From Pseudopedobacter sp965218985 (lineage in GTDB: Bacteria; Bacteroidota; Bacteroidia; Sphingobacteriales; Sphingobacteriaceae): a stretch of DNA of 64,000 bases. Under the pieces are notes generated by a model. That model saw only the letters and a program-made list of their open reading frames with translations, was not told the origin of the DNA and did no database searches. Location: NCBI GenBank assembly GCA_965218985.1, contig CBDCMP010000006.1, positions 310,001 to 374,000 on the forward strand. The letters run 5' to 3'. Position numbers and translations under genes: made by a program. Positions 51,361 to 60,544 of this stretch are shown here, in pieces. Within the stretch, counting starts at the first letter, position 1. Each line of letters begins with the position of its first letter.

Positions 51361-51395
51361 CTTAGTTTGGCTATCAAAACATTTTTAGAAACCGA
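51361..51395 (-). repeat. Partial R2 repeat fragment
   Basis: Contains TCTAAAAATGTTTTGATAG on the minus strand, the first part of R2, without the palindrome. It also shares AGTTTGGCTATCA with the DNA at 60512-60524 beside R2 copy 3. Confidence 0.35.
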
Positions 51396-51444
51396 AACCA
51401 AATGTCCTGAAAGTGCATAGTTAACACTTTGGGGGAGAAATGAA

Positions 51445-51996
51445 TTAGATTTTCCTAATCACTTTCGCAGGATTTCCAGCAGCCATAGAATCATCAGGAA
51501 TGTCTTTGGTCACTACGCTCCCGGCACCAATTACGCAATTATTTCCAATGGTAATGCCGGGTAGAATAAAGGCTCCACCACCAATCCAGCAATCATTTCC
51601 GATCACAACAGGTTTAGAGAACTCCAGTGTTCTCCTCACTACTTTATCCAAGGGATGCGAGGCTGCATAAATCTGAACTCCAGGCCCAAATAACACATTT
51701 GAACCAATTGTGATTTTCATAGTGTCTAAAACCACGCAATTCACATTGAAATACACATGGTCACCACAATAAATATTATAACCATAATCACAGTGAAATG
51801 GAGGTTCTATATAAAAATGCTGACCGGCGTTCGGAATCAATGCTTTGATAAGATCTTTGGACGGTTTAGTGACCAGATATTCGGTGACATTGAGTTGCCT
51901 CAATAGCCGTTTGGCGTGTCTTCTTTCTTTTAATAGCTCAGGATCTGAAGCGAGGTAGAGTTCCCCGTTCAACATTTTCTCTTTTTCACTTTTCAT
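51445..51996 (-). CDS. Sugar O-acetyltransferase (Maa/NodL/LacA type)
   Basis: 183 residues. The N-terminal maltose-acetyltransferase segment (EKMLNGELYLASDPELLKER) is followed by left-handed beta-helix hexapeptides (NIYCGDHVYFNVNCVVLD, then GNDCWIGGGAFILPGITIG and CVIGAGSVVTKDIPDDSMAAG, each under or at family-normal spacing). The catalytic His is in YAASHPLD. It moves an acetyl group from acetyl-CoA to a sugar hydroxyl; substrate unknown. It converges with YjbQ. Repeat R3 copy 2 lies just upstream. Confidence 0.93.
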   Translation of the reverse strand: MKSEKEKMLNGELYLASDPELLKERRHAKRLLRQLNVTEYLVTKPSKDLIKALIPNAGQHFYIEPPFHCDYGYNIYCGDHVYFNVNCVVLDTMKITIGSNVLFGPGVQIYAASHPLDKVVRRTLEFSKPVVIGNDCWIGGGAFILPGITIGNNCVIGAGSVVTKDIPDDSMAAGNPAKVIRKI

Positions 51997-52006
51997 CCAA
52001 ATTCAA

Positions 52007-52049
52007 TTGTTTTTTAACGGCTATGAAACCTGCCTGCCGGGCAGACAGG
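52007..52049 (+). repeat. Dispersed hairpin repeat R3, copy 2
   Basis: TTGTTTTTTAACGGCTATGA then AACCTGCCTGCC; CCTGCCTGC pairs with GCAGACAGG apart from one mismatch. Matches the copy at 33815-33860, including its placement upstream of a minus-strand gene. Confidence 0.65.
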
Positions 52050-52185
52050 AAATCCTTGACTTTTAAATTAACCAAGTCGGTTTCATTAAATCAAATATAA
52101 AAGGTAATCTGAAACTTAGTGCATTCCATTTTTTCTTTTTCGAAAAATTATTAGCTTAAAATGACAAGCCTTTGCTGCATAAAAC

Positions 52186-52193
52186 TAAATTTG
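52186..52193 (+). promoter_or_regulatory. -7 element TAAATTTG of the M16 operon
   Basis: TAnnTTTG match 17 bp before the ATG at 52211, implying a leader of about 12 bases. No -33 at the expected spacing. Confidence 0.4.
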
Positions 52194-52210
52194 CGGTTTA
52201 AGATTTAAGA

Positions 52211-53446
52211 ATGGTAAAATTCGAACGCTTCACTTTAAATAACGGTTTACGGGTTCTGGTGCATGAAGATGACACCACACCAATGGCTGTGCTAAATATT
52301 TTATACGATGTTGGAGCAAGAGATGAGTGCCCGGACCAAACAGGATTCGCACATCTTTTTGAACATTTAATGTTTGGTGGTTCATTGAACATCCCTTCTT
52401 ATGACGAGCCCTTGCAACGTGTGGGAGGTGAGAATAATGCATTCACCAACAATGATATGACCAACTATTACATTACACTGCCGGCAGTGAATTTGGAAAC
52501 TGCTTTCTGGTTGGAATCTGATAGAATGTTAAGCCTTGCTTTCTCAGAAAGAAGCCTGGAAGTGCAAAGGAATGTGGTTTGTGAAGAGTTTAAACAGCGT
52601 TATTTAAATCAGCCGTACGGCGATGTTTGGTTGAGATTGCGTCCTATGGTTTATCAGCAACATCCTTATCAGTGGGCAACCATTGGTAAAGAATTATCCC
52701 ACATTGAAGACGCCAAAATAGAGGATGTGAAAGCTTTCTTTAAAAAACATTACAATCCTCAAAATGCCATCATGGTGGTGGGTGGGGCTGTGAAATTTGA
52801 AGAGGTGAAACAACTTGCAGAAAAATGGTTCGGTCCAATTGAAGCAGGAGAGCGGTATGTGAGGCAATTACCAAAAGAACCTGAACAAAAGGAGGCGGTG
52901 AAAGCAACAGTGACTGCAGATGTACCTTTGAGTTCCATCTATAAAGTATTTAAAATGCCCGGAAGAATGGAGAAGGGATATCCCGCCGTGGACCTGATCG
53001 CTGATATATTATCCCAAGGGAAGTCCTCCCGTTTATACCAGAACCTGGTAAAAAGGAATCCGGTTTTCAGTGACATTAAAGCTTATAATTACGGAAGTCT
53101 AGACACCGGGATGTTCGTGGTGGAAGGTAAACCCTTGCCGGGGGTGGATATGGAAGAAGCTGACGAAATGCTTTGGAAAGAATTAGAGCAACTTAAAGCT
53201 GAGCCTGTTTTTGAGGAAGAGCTTACGAAAGTGAAGAATAAATACGAGTCTACCAAAGAATTTGGAGAGATGAGTTTGCTGGATAAAGCCATGAATTTAG
53301 CTTTTTATGAACTTTATGGTGATGCCAATTTAATCAATACCGATGTGGATAATTATCTTTCAGTGAGTTCTAAAGATATCCAAGATCAAGCAAGAGCATT
53401 GTTCAAAAAAGAAGGAGCCACCACTTTATATTATTTAGCCAATTAA
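52211..53446 (+). CDS. M16-family zinc protease, catalytic subunit
   Basis: 411 residues. The inverted zinc motif HxxEH is present in AHLFEHLMFGGS (about residues 47-58), with the third ligand Glu expected about 75 residues later in the RNVVCEEFKQRYLNQPYG region. No signal peptide is apparent, so it is cytosolic or peripheral as read. The fold continues with the usual second inactive domain. It forms an operon with the downstream M16 partner, one base apart; such pairs form a heterodimer in which one subunit cuts. Substrate unknown; peptides are likely. Confidence 0.93.
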   Translation: MVKFERFTLNNGLRVLVHEDDTTPMAVLNILYDVGARDECPDQTGFAHLFEHLMFGGSLNIPSYDEPLQRVGGENNAFTNNDMTNYYITLPAVNLETAFWLESDRMLSLAFSERSLEVQRNVVCEEFKQRYLNQPYGDVWLRLRPMVYQQHPYQWATIGKELSHIEDAKIEDVKAFFKKHYNPQNAIMVVGGAVKFEEVKQLAEKWFGPIEAGERYVRQLPKEPEQKEAVKATVTADVPLSSIYKVFKMPGRMEKGYPAVDLIADILSQGKSSRLYQNLVKRNPVFSDIKAYNYGSLDTGMFVVEGKPLPGVDMEEADEMLWKELEQLKAEPVFEEELTKVKNKYESTKEFGEMSLLDKAMNLAFYELYGDANLINTDVDNYLSVSSKDIQDQARALFKKEGATTLYYLAN

Positions 53447-53447
53447 G

Positions 53448-54719
53448 ATGTTGAACAGAACTATAGAGCCAGATTTTAAGCAGATACAAGAAATCGTTTT
53501 CGTTAAGGCCCGGAAGCATGTGTTACCTAACCGGATTCCTGTATTTGTAGTGAATGCGGGAGAACAGGATCTTTTGAGGGTGGAATTTATTTTTCAAAAT
53601 AGCGGATGGCAAAAGGATAAGCCATTGATGCCAAGCGTGACCAATGGTATGCTTACCGAAGGGACTCATTCTCTTTCTGCCGCTCAGATCGCAGATAAAA
53701 TTGATTATTATGGAGCATTTTTTCAACCAGATTATGCCTACGATCAATCCACATTATCCTTATATTCTTTAAATAAGCATCTTGCCGATACTTTACCGGT
53801 GATCAGGGAGATGCTTACCGGATCCGTTTTCCCGGAAAAAGAATTAGAGACACTTCTTCGGAATCAACAACAAAAATTAAAAGTTGGCCTGGAGAAAAAT
53901 GCTTTGGTGGCAAGAAGGGAATTCAATAAAGCGCTTTTTGGTGATAGCTTATATGGATACCCGGTGGAGGTGGAGGATTTTGATCAGGTCAAAAGAGAAG
54001 ATCTTTTGGCCTATTATCAAAAAGTTTATCATCCGGAAAATTGTACCATCATTTTATCAGGTAAGATTGAACACAGTGCCATTCAGCTCATAGCGGATCT
54101 GTTTGGGAACTGGAAAGGAGAAGTGCCTGCAGAGTCTTTTGAAGTTGACATGGTAGGTGAGGAACAAAAACTTCATTATATTGAGAAGCCAAACGCTTTG
54201 CAATCGGCCATACGAATTGGAATCCCAACTGTTAATAGAACACATCCTGATTTCATCGGACTACAAATCCTGAACACCGTTTTAGGTGGTTATTTTGGGA
54301 GCCGGTTGATGGCTAATATTCGTGAAGATAAAGGCTACACCTATGGCATTGGCTCTGGAAATGCCACTTTACAACATGCGGGTTATTTCTTCATCGCCTC
54401 TGAAGTGGGTGCGGATGTTTGTGCTGCAACTTTAGTGGAGATTGAAAAGGAGATCAGCATTTTAAAAACAGAAATCATCCCGGATGAGGAATTGAACCTG
54501 GTAAGAAATTACCTGATGGGCAGTTTATTGGGAAGTCTGGAGAATGCTTTTAGCCATGCTGATAAGTTCAAAAACCTTTATTTCTATGGTCTAGGCTATG
54601 ATTATTATGATAGATACATTCAAACTGTGAAGACTATCAGTCCGGAAAAATTGATGGCTTTAGCCAATAAATACTGGAATTATGAAGACTTTTATAAGGT
54701 AATTGTGGGCAAGATGTGA
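53448..54719 (+). CDS. M16-family protein, non-catalytic partner subunit
   Basis: 423 residues of M16 fold without the HxxEH motif (the corresponding region reads TNGMLTEGTHSLSAAQIADK). It keeps the C-terminal Arg/Tyr substrate-binding pattern (ANIREDKGYTYGIGSGNA) seen in alpha subunits of bacterial M16B and mitochondrial processing peptidases. It starts one base after the catalytic partner, so translation is coupled and a 1:1 complex is expected. An ATG opens right after the previous stop. Confidence 0.92.
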   Translation: MLNRTIEPDFKQIQEIVFVKARKHVLPNRIPVFVVNAGEQDLLRVEFIFQNSGWQKDKPLMPSVTNGMLTEGTHSLSAAQIADKIDYYGAFFQPDYAYDQSTLSLYSLNKHLADTLPVIREMLTGSVFPEKELETLLRNQQQKLKVGLEKNALVARREFNKALFGDSLYGYPVEVEDFDQVKREDLLAYYQKVYHPENCTIILSGKIEHSAIQLIADLFGNWKGEVPAESFEVDMVGEEQKLHYIEKPNALQSAIRIGIPTVNRTHPDFIGLQILNTVLGGYFGSRLMANIREDKGYTYGIGSGNATLQHAGYFFIASEVGADVCAATLVEIEKEISILKTEIIPDEELNLVRNYLMGSLLGSLENAFSHADKFKNLYFYGLGYDYYDRYIQTVKTISPEKLMALANKYWNYEDFYKVIVGKM

Positions 54720-54837
54720 AATTTATAAGTTTCATTACAGGAAAAAGTAATTTTAGGTCCGTAATGATTTTATTTATCATCAATCCAAAACTATGTCTAT
54801 CTTTATGCGGCAAATAGAGCACCCTAATTTATTTGCT

Positions 54838-56307
54838 ATGCAACTTGATCCCAACAAATTTTTAGCTGAAGGTTTAACTTATGATGATGTACTGCTGGTA
54901 CCCGCATACTCAGAGGTATTACCACGTGACGTGGACACTTCCAGCTATTTTACCAAAAAAATAAAATTAAATGTCCCGATCGTCTCCGCGGCGATGGACA
55001 CGGTGACCGATTCTAACCTTGCTATTGCTATTGCGCAGGCCGGCGGAATTGGAGTGCTGCATAAAAACATGACCATTGAAGCTCAGGCCGATGAAGTCCG
55101 CAGGGTAAAACGTTCTGAAAGCGGAATGATTCAAGACCCGGTTACCTTGCATAAGGACGCTTTAGTGGGAGACGCCTTCAAAATCATGCGTGAATATAGA
55201 ATTGGTGGTATTCCAGTCATCTCAGAGGATCAGGTTTTGGTGGGGATCATTACCAATCGTGATTTGAGGTTTCAAAAGAACATGAATCAGAAAATAAGCG
55301 AGGTGATGACCAAAGAGAATTTGATCACAGCCCCTGAAGGTACCACGCTTATCCAGGCTGAATTAATTCTTCAGGATTACAAAATCGAGAAACTTCCGGT
55401 GGTGAACGAAGAAGGCAAATTGAGTGGGTTGATCACTTTCAAGGACATTCAAAAATTCAAAAATTTTCCAAATGCCTGTAAAGATGAACACGGACGATTG
55501 CGAGTAGGTGCAGCCGTGGGAGTGACTCATGATACCATGCAAAGAGTGGAGGCCCTTGTAAAAGCCGGAGTGGACGTCATTGCCATTGACACCGCTCATG
55601 GACATTCAAAAGGAGTGATCAATCAGTTGAAAGAAGTGAAATTGGTTTATCCTGATTTACAGGTGATCGCCGGGAATGTTGCCACTGCTGATGGGGCCAA
55701 AGCTTTAGCTGACGCCGGTGCTGACGGTGTAAAAGTGGGAATTGGTCCGGGTTCCATTTGTACCACAAGAATCATAGCAGGCGTGGGTGTTCCGCAGTTG
55801 TATGCAGTTTTTGAAGCCGTTAAAGGCTTACAGGGAACGGGTGTCCCCGTGATTGCTGATGGCGGAATCAAACATACCGGAGATATTGCAAAAGCGATTG
55901 CAGCCGGAGCAAGTTCCATCATGGCGGGTTCTTTATTTGCAGGAGTGGAGGAGTCACCGGGTGAGACCATCATTTATGAAGGGAGAAAATTTAAATCATA
56001 CCGTGGCATGGGATCAGTGGAAGCCATGGAATCTGGGTCTAAAGACCGCTATTTTCAGGATGTGGAAGATGATATCAAGAAATTAGTTCCGGAAGGAATT
56101 GTAGGTCGTGTACCCTACAAAGGAACTTTAGCGGAGGTGATGCATCAATACGTTGGGGGTTTAAAAGCGAGCATGGGTTATTGCGGAGCAAAAGACATCG
56201 AAGCTTTGCAAAAAGCTAAGTTTGTGAAAATCACCGCTTCAGGTATCAGGGAATCTCATCCTCATGATATCACCATCACTAAAGAAGCACCAAATTATTC
56301 AAGATGA
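54838..56307 (+). CDS. guaB: IMP dehydrogenase
   Basis: Oxidises IMP to XMP with NAD, the rate-limiting step of GMP synthesis. From ATG 54838 (MQLDPNKFLAEGLTYDDVLL) it has 489 residues, the standard size; a longer frame from 54793 adds 15 residues unlike the family. Seen: TIM-barrel catalytic domain, two CBS domains (about 95-215; VTLHKDALVGDAFKIMREYR and TAPEGTTLIQAELIL), the catalytic loop GPGSICTTRIIAGVG with the active Cys, and the flap ending in RGMGSVEAM. A terminator lies right after it. Confidence 0.97.
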   Translation: MQLDPNKFLAEGLTYDDVLLVPAYSEVLPRDVDTSSYFTKKIKLNVPIVSAAMDTVTDSNLAIAIAQAGGIGVLHKNMTIEAQADEVRRVKRSESGMIQDPVTLHKDALVGDAFKIMREYRIGGIPVISEDQVLVGIITNRDLRFQKNMNQKISEVMTKENLITAPEGTTLIQAELILQDYKIEKLPVVNEEGKLSGLITFKDIQKFKNFPNACKDEHGRLRVGAAVGVTHDTMQRVEALVKAGVDVIAIDTAHGHSKGVINQLKEVKLVYPDLQVIAGNVATADGAKALADAGADGVKVGIGPGSICTTRIIAGVGVPQLYAVFEAVKGLQGTGVPVIADGGIKHTGDIAKAIAAGASSIMAGSLFAGVEESPGETIIYEGRKFKSYRGMGSVEAMESGSKDRYFQDVEDDIKKLVPEGIVGRVPYKGTLAEVMHQYVGGLKASMGYCGAKDIEALQKAKFVKITASGIRESHPHDITITKEAPNYSR

Positions 56308-56311
56308 TGTT

Positions 56312-56337
56312 AAAAAGGAGTTTCGGCTTCTTTTTTT
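56312..56337 (+). terminator. Terminator of guaB
   Basis: AAAAAGGAG pairs with CTTCTTTTT (one G-T pair) around TTTCGG, ending in a T run, 5 bp past the guaB stop. Confidence 0.75.
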
Positions 56338-56469
56338 ATTCCTCTGATCTTTTAGTTGCTTTTGCATAGGACAGCTTTTTTTTGATGTTGTTATCTACAA
56401 TTATACTACCATGTTTTGTCATCATTCCCCATCCTAATTTAGTTGAAAAAAATACTTAATTTTAAATTC

Positions 56470-57156
56470 ATGACACATCAGGAGAAGCATTTTTCGGGTT
56501 CTGAGTTTTTGCAGGATGTTGCCATTGGCATGGCGGACGGTTTGACTGTTCCTTTTGCACTGGCTGCCGGATTGAGTGGAGCGGTAAGTTCCACCAAAAT
56601 CATCATCACAGCTGGTGTAGCTGAGATTATAGCCGGATCCATTGCCATGGGTTTGGGAGGTTATATCGCTGGTAAAACTGCTTACGATCATTATTTCGCC
56701 GAAAAGCAAAGAGAATATGATGAGGTTGAAAATGTTCCCCAAAAAGAGCGTGAAGAAGTGATGGAGATTTTAGGCGAGTATGGTTTATCTCCAAGCAGCC
56801 AGCTTTTGGTGGTGGATGAATTAGAGAGAGACAAAAATAAATGGGTGGAGTTTATGATGAAATTTGAATTGGGTTTGGAAGAACCCGAGTTGAATGCCGC
56901 CAAAAAAAGTGCCATCACCATTGCAGGAGCTTATGTGGTTGGCGGATTCATCCCTTTGTCGCCCTATTTTTTTGCTTCCGATAGCATCGACGGACTTTAT
57001 GAATCAATTGTCATCACGCTCATTGCGCTTTTTGTTTTTGGATTCTTTAAAAGTAAAGTGGTGGGACAACCTGCCTGGGCAGGAGCGATGAAGACCATGT
57101 TCATTGGTGCACTGGCAGCGGGTGCGGCCTTCCTGATTGCAAAATGGATAAGTTAG
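56470..57156 (+). CDS. VIT1/CCC1-family membrane transporter
   Basis: 228 residues from ATG 56470 (MTHQEKHFSGSEF); nine extra residues in a TTG-start frame from 56443 are unlikely. Five hydrophobic helices in the VIT1/CCC1 arrangement: FLQDVAIGMADGLTVPFALA at the start with the conserved Asp/Gly-rich helix, KIIITAGVAEIIAGSIAMGL, a cytosolic acidic metal-binding loop of about 75 residues (EKQREYDEVENVPQKEREEV), then three C-terminal helices. Family members move iron or manganese to lower cytosolic levels. Alone and divergent from kdsB by convergence. Confidence 0.9.
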   Translation: MTHQEKHFSGSEFLQDVAIGMADGLTVPFALAAGLSGAVSSTKIIITAGVAEIIAGSIAMGLGGYIAGKTAYDHYFAEKQREYDEVENVPQKEREEVMEILGEYGLSPSSQLLVVDELERDKNKWVEFMMKFELGLEEPELNAAKKSAITIAGAYVVGGFIPLSPYFFASDSIDGLYESIVITLIALFVFGFFKSKVVGQPAWAGAMKTMFIGALAAGAAFLIAKWIS

Positions 57157-57300
57157 TGATTAGCTCATTAGTCATTAGTTGAAATAGTTTAATTAGTCAA
57201 TAAAGTATATCGTAAATCAAAAATCGTAAATCAATTTAAAATGATCAAATGCATTTGAGGCTAATCCTGATGAAGTCTGGTTCAGAGACCGTAATTTAAC

Positions 57301-58050
57301 TTAAACAGCAGTAGGCTTTAATCGGTCTAAAACTTTAGCGACGTCTTCAGGCAAATCAATGGCCAAACTTTCTTTTTTCGTTACCGCCACCTTAATTTTA
57401 TAACCGTTTTCGATCCACCTTAATTGTTCCAATAGTTCTGCTTTCTCCAAATTCCCCAAAGGTAATTTGGAGATGATGCCTAATGTGGTGGTTCTATAAC
57501 CGTAAATCCCGATATGCTTATAAAAGGTGTGTTTTTTCAGCAAGTCATGAGGCTCAACATTCTTTAAATAAGGAATCACCTGCCGACTGAAATAGATGGC
57601 CTCAGATTTTTTATTGATGATGACTTTTGGACTATTGTAATTGAAAAGCTCTTCGATGGTATCAATCTTTTTTACCAGCGTGGCCAATTCTGTGGAGATG
57701 TCATTGAAACATGCTGCCAATAAATTGATTTGTTTCGGGTCAATTAACGGTTCATCACCCTGTATGTTGATGATGGCATCATAGCCAATCATTTTTTTAG
57801 AGACTTCTGCACAACGGTCGGTGCCGCTTTGGTGCTGATCAGAAGTCATGATGACGTTCCCTTTAAAAGCTTTTACCGCTTTAAAAATTTGTTCATCATC
57901 AGTAGCCACCACCACATCTGCCAGTGAAGAGGATTTGCTTGCCTGTTCGTAAACCCTTCTTATCATAGATTTACCGGCTAAATCTATCAAAGGTTTACCA
58001 GGAAACCTGGTTGACGCATATCTGGCAGGAATGATTCCCAAAATCTTCAT
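57301..58050 (-). CDS. kdsB: 3-deoxy-manno-octulosonate cytidylyltransferase
   Basis: Activates Kdo as CMP-Kdo for lipopolysaccharide inner-core synthesis in the cytosol. 249 residues, normal. Motifs: IPARYASTRFPGKPL at the N-terminus, VVATDDEQIF, TSDQHQSGTDRCAEV and NIQGDEPLIDP with the metal acids, and YKHIGIYGYR. Seven base pairs after the deoxynucleoside kinase on the same strand, likely one operon with trpS upstream. Presence of kdsB supports a Gram-negative envelope. Confidence 0.96.
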   Translation of the reverse strand: MKILGIIPARYASTRFPGKPLIDLAGKSMIRRVYEQASKSSSLADVVVATDDEQIFKAVKAFKGNVIMTSDQHQSGTDRCAEVSKKMIGYDAIINIQGDEPLIDPKQINLLAACFNDISTELATLVKKIDTIEELFNYNSPKVIINKKSEAIYFSRQVIPYLKNVEPHDLLKKHTFYKHIGIYGYRTTTLGIISKLPLGNLEKAELLEQLRWIENGYKIKVAVTKKESLAIDLPEDVAKVLDRLKPTAV

Positions 58051-58057
58051 AGGCTAT

Positions 58058-58672
58058 CTAAAATAATCCGTTGATCTCTCTTTCTATACTTTCTATGATG
58101 AACGCCAGATCATCCGGATTGTTGGTGAAATCTAATTTGTCTTTATCCAAAATCAATAATTTTCCCTGATCATAACCTTTTATCCATTTATCATATTTTT
58201 CATTCAGCTTCTGCAGGTAATCTATCCGGATGCTGGCTTCATATTCCCGGCCCCTGCGCTGAATGTTCTCCACTAAAGTAGGGACAGAGGCCTTTAAATA
58301 AATCAGCAAATGTGGAGCATTGATGAAAGAGGTAATGTTGTCAAAAATAGAACGGTAATTATCATGATCTCTTGTGGTCATGAGCCCCATTTCATGCAAA
58401 TTCTCCGCAAAAATGTAAGCATCTTCATAGATCGTTCTATCCTGAATGATGTTCTGATCAGATTTTTGAATTTCATTGATTTGTTGAAAGCGGCTGTTCA
58501 GGAAATAAACCTGAAGATTAAAGCTCCATCTTTTCATGTCACTGTAAAAATCCTCCAGATAGGGGTTATTATCAACGGCTTCATACATGGCTTCCCAGCC
58601 GTAATTTTTAGCTAACAGCCCGGTTAAGGTGGTTTTGCCAGCTCCAATATTTCCTACAATCGCTATATGCAT
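58058..58672 (-). CDS. Deoxynucleoside kinase
   Basis: 204 residues. P-loop GNIGAGKTTLTGLLAKNYG (residues 7-25), the DRx motif IQDRTIYEDAYIFAENL and the lid arginines in IQRRGREYEASIRIDYL are those of the dCK/dGK deoxynucleoside kinase family, which salvages deoxyadenosine, deoxyguanosine or deoxycytidine. The exact substrate cannot be told from sequence. Middle of a minus-strand run trpS, kinase, kdsB with gaps of 45 and 7 bp. Confidence 0.93.
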   Translation of the reverse strand: MHIAIVGNIGAGKTTLTGLLAKNYGWEAMYEAVDNNPYLEDFYSDMKRWSFNLQVYFLNSRFQQINEIQKSDQNIIQDRTIYEDAYIFAENLHEMGLMTTRDHDNYRSIFDNITSFINAPHLLIYLKASVPTLVENIQRRGREYEASIRIDYLQKLNEKYDKWIKGYDQGKLLILDKDKLDFTNNPDDLAFIIESIEREINGLF

Positions 58673-58717
58673 ATCATTTAATCCTGTTAAGGGCTTCCAA
58701 CAATTTTAAATCTAGTA

Positions 58718-59713
58718 TTAAAATGGTTTAAACCCAATAATTTCCCTTACTTCTTTAATCGTTTTCGAAGCACTTTCTCTGGCTTTGATGGCTCCGTGCT
58801 TCGCCACCTGTCTCAACAGCATGGTGTCTTTAGAGATGTCCTCTATCTGCTCACGGATGGGCTGTGTGGCGATGATCATATCCTCAGCCAAGGCTTTTTT
58901 GAGATCTCCATAACGAACCTTACGGGAATTATAAAGCTCTTCAAAATGAGCTAAAGTTTCAGCCGGAGACACCACTTTCATCAGGTCAAATAAATTCTGG
59001 ATCTCCTGAGGTTTCTCCTGGTTATCCTGAGTTGGACCGGCATCTGTCACGGCTTTCATCACTTTTTTTCTGATGATTTCTGGCGTGTCAGACAAATAAA
59101 CTGCATTCATCTCACCTTCAGATTTGCCCATCTTTCCTTTGCCATCCAAGCCAGGGATTTTTACCAAATCCTGGGTGTAGTTGAAGGCATAAGGCTCTTT
59201 AAAATAATCTGTTTGATAAAGATGGTTGAAACGATTTCCAAAAGTCCGGCTCATCTCCAAATGTTGCTCCTGATCTTTACCAACGGGTACTTTGGTGGCG
59301 TGATGAATCAGGATATCAGCGGCCATCAACACCGGGTAAGTTAACAATCCGGCATTCACATTCTCTGGATGAACACGTATCTTGTCTTTAAAGGATGTGC
59401 TTCTTTCCAATTCGCCTAAATAGGCGTTCATGTTCATGTAAAGGTACAATTCGGCGATTTCAGGGACATCAGACTGAACATACAAGGTGGTTTTTTCAGG
59501 ATCGAGGCCTGCGGCCAAATACTCTACCAGCACCTGCCTGATACTTCCATGAAGATTCTCCGGCGTGGGATGAGTGGTTAAAGAATGGTAATCTGCAATG
59601 AAAAAAAAGCAATTATATTCATTTTGCATCTTTACAAAATTACTGACCGCCCCATAATAGTTGCCAAGATGTAATTTCCCGGTTGATCTAATTCCGCTTA
59701 CAACAGTTTCCAT
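58718..59713 (-). CDS. trpS: Tryptophanyl-tRNA synthetase
   Basis: 331 residues, class I synthetase. The HIGH motif appears as TGKLHLGNYYGAV (residues 11-23) and the KMSKS motif as KMGKSEG. The Trp-specific middle part (YPVLMAADILIHHATKVPVG, KDQEQHLEMSRTFGNRFN) is intact. First gene of the run with the deoxynucleoside kinase and kdsB. It is divergent from the acyltransferase; the two start codons are only 41 bp apart. Confidence 0.96.
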   Translation of the reverse strand: METVVSGIRSTGKLHLGNYYGAVSNFVKMQNEYNCFFFIADYHSLTTHPTPENLHGSIRQVLVEYLAAGLDPEKTTLYVQSDVPEIAELYLYMNMNAYLGELERSTSFKDKIRVHPENVNAGLLTYPVLMAADILIHHATKVPVGKDQEQHLEMSRTFGNRFNHLYQTDYFKEPYAFNYTQDLVKIPGLDGKGKMGKSEGEMNAVYLSDTPEIIRKKVMKAVTDAGPTQDNQEKPQEIQNLFDLMKVVSPAETLAHFEELYNSRKVRYGDLKKALAEDMIIATQPIREQIEDISKDTMLLRQVAKHGAIKARESASKTIKEVREIIGFKPF

Positions 59714-59739
59714 AATGTGGCGAAAGTACAGAAATTTTC

Positions 59740-59747
59740 TATTTTTG
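59740..59747 (+). promoter_or_regulatory. -7 element TATTTTTG of the acyltransferase
   Basis: TAnnTTTG match ending 6 bases before the ATG at 59754, implying a nearly leaderless message. It lies in the 40 bp between divergent trpS and the acyltransferase. Confidence 0.45.
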
Positions 59748-59753
59748 AGGACT

Positions 59754-60488
59754 ATGAAAAGAATATTGAAGCATTGCTTTCGATACTATTATTTATTTAT
59801 GGTGGCCTTGGTGTTTGCTCTGCTTTATCCATTTTTATATTTTTTCTCTCGTAAAGAAAGTCGTTACCCGCAGTTGAATTTTTTTAGGAAGCTATGCGCA
59901 TGGCTTCCTTCCACGTTAAGTGGGATATTCTATAGCTATGAATTCAGGAGGGAGATAGATTGGAGCAGAATTTATATTGTTTGCCCTAATCACTCCTCCA
60001 ATCTAGATATTTTTGCGCTTAGCGTGATGATGAAGAATAACTTTTTCTTCTTGGGAAAAGATGAACTGGCTAAGAACCCCTTGACCGCCATTTTTTTTAA
60101 TTCCATAGATGTCCCCATCAATAGGGAGAGTAAAATGGCCTCGTTCAGGGCTTTCAGAAAAACTGCGGAGAAGCTGGAGAAAGGTATGTCTGCTGTGATT
60201 TTTCCGGAGGGTAAAATAGGAGAGGAATATCCTCCAGTTCTCCATCCTTTTAAAAGTGGCCCTTTTAAACTGGCTATACAACATAAAATTCCTATTTTGC
60301 CTGTCAGCATTAAAAACAACTGGAGATTAATGTGGGATGATGGCGGAAGGTATGGCGGAAAGCCTGGTATTTCAAATATTTACATTCATGAACCCATTGA
60401 AACCTCTGAAATGGATATAGCGAATGAAGATGAATTGAAAGATTTAGTATATGAAAGAATCATTTCTGCATTGAATTACAATAAATAA
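59754..60488 (+). CDS. Lysophospholipid acyltransferase (PlsC-like)
   Basis: 244 residues from ATG 59754 (MKRILKHCFRYYYLFMVAL), which gives an N-terminal membrane helix; a longer frame from 59661 would overlap trpS. The glycerophospholipid acyltransferase motifs are clear: CPNHSSNLDIFALS (HxxxxD, here NHSSNLD), PINRESKMASFRAF, and VIFPEGKIGEEYP. It acylates the sn-2 position of lysophosphatidic acid or a similar lipid in the inner membrane. A hairpin plus T run follows. Confidence 0.92.
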   Translation: MKRILKHCFRYYYLFMVALVFALLYPFLYFFSRKESRYPQLNFFRKLCAWLPSTLSGIFYSYEFRREIDWSRIYIVCPNHSSNLDIFALSVMMKNNFFFLGKDELAKNPLTAIFFNSIDVPINRESKMASFRAFRKTAEKLEKGMSAVIFPEGKIGEEYPPVLHPFKSGPFKLAIQHKIPILPVSIKNNWRLMWDDGGRYGGKPGISNIYIHEPIETSEMDIANEDELKDLVYERIISALNYNK

Positions 60489-60523
60489 AACCATCATGGA
60501 GGAAAGCACCAAGTTTGGCTATC

Positions 60524-60544
60524 AGACTAAAAAGTCTTTTTTTA
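60524..60544 (+). terminator. Terminator of the acyltransferase gene
   Basis: AGACT-AAAA-AGTCT followed by TTTTTT, 36 bp past the stop. Confidence 0.65.
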
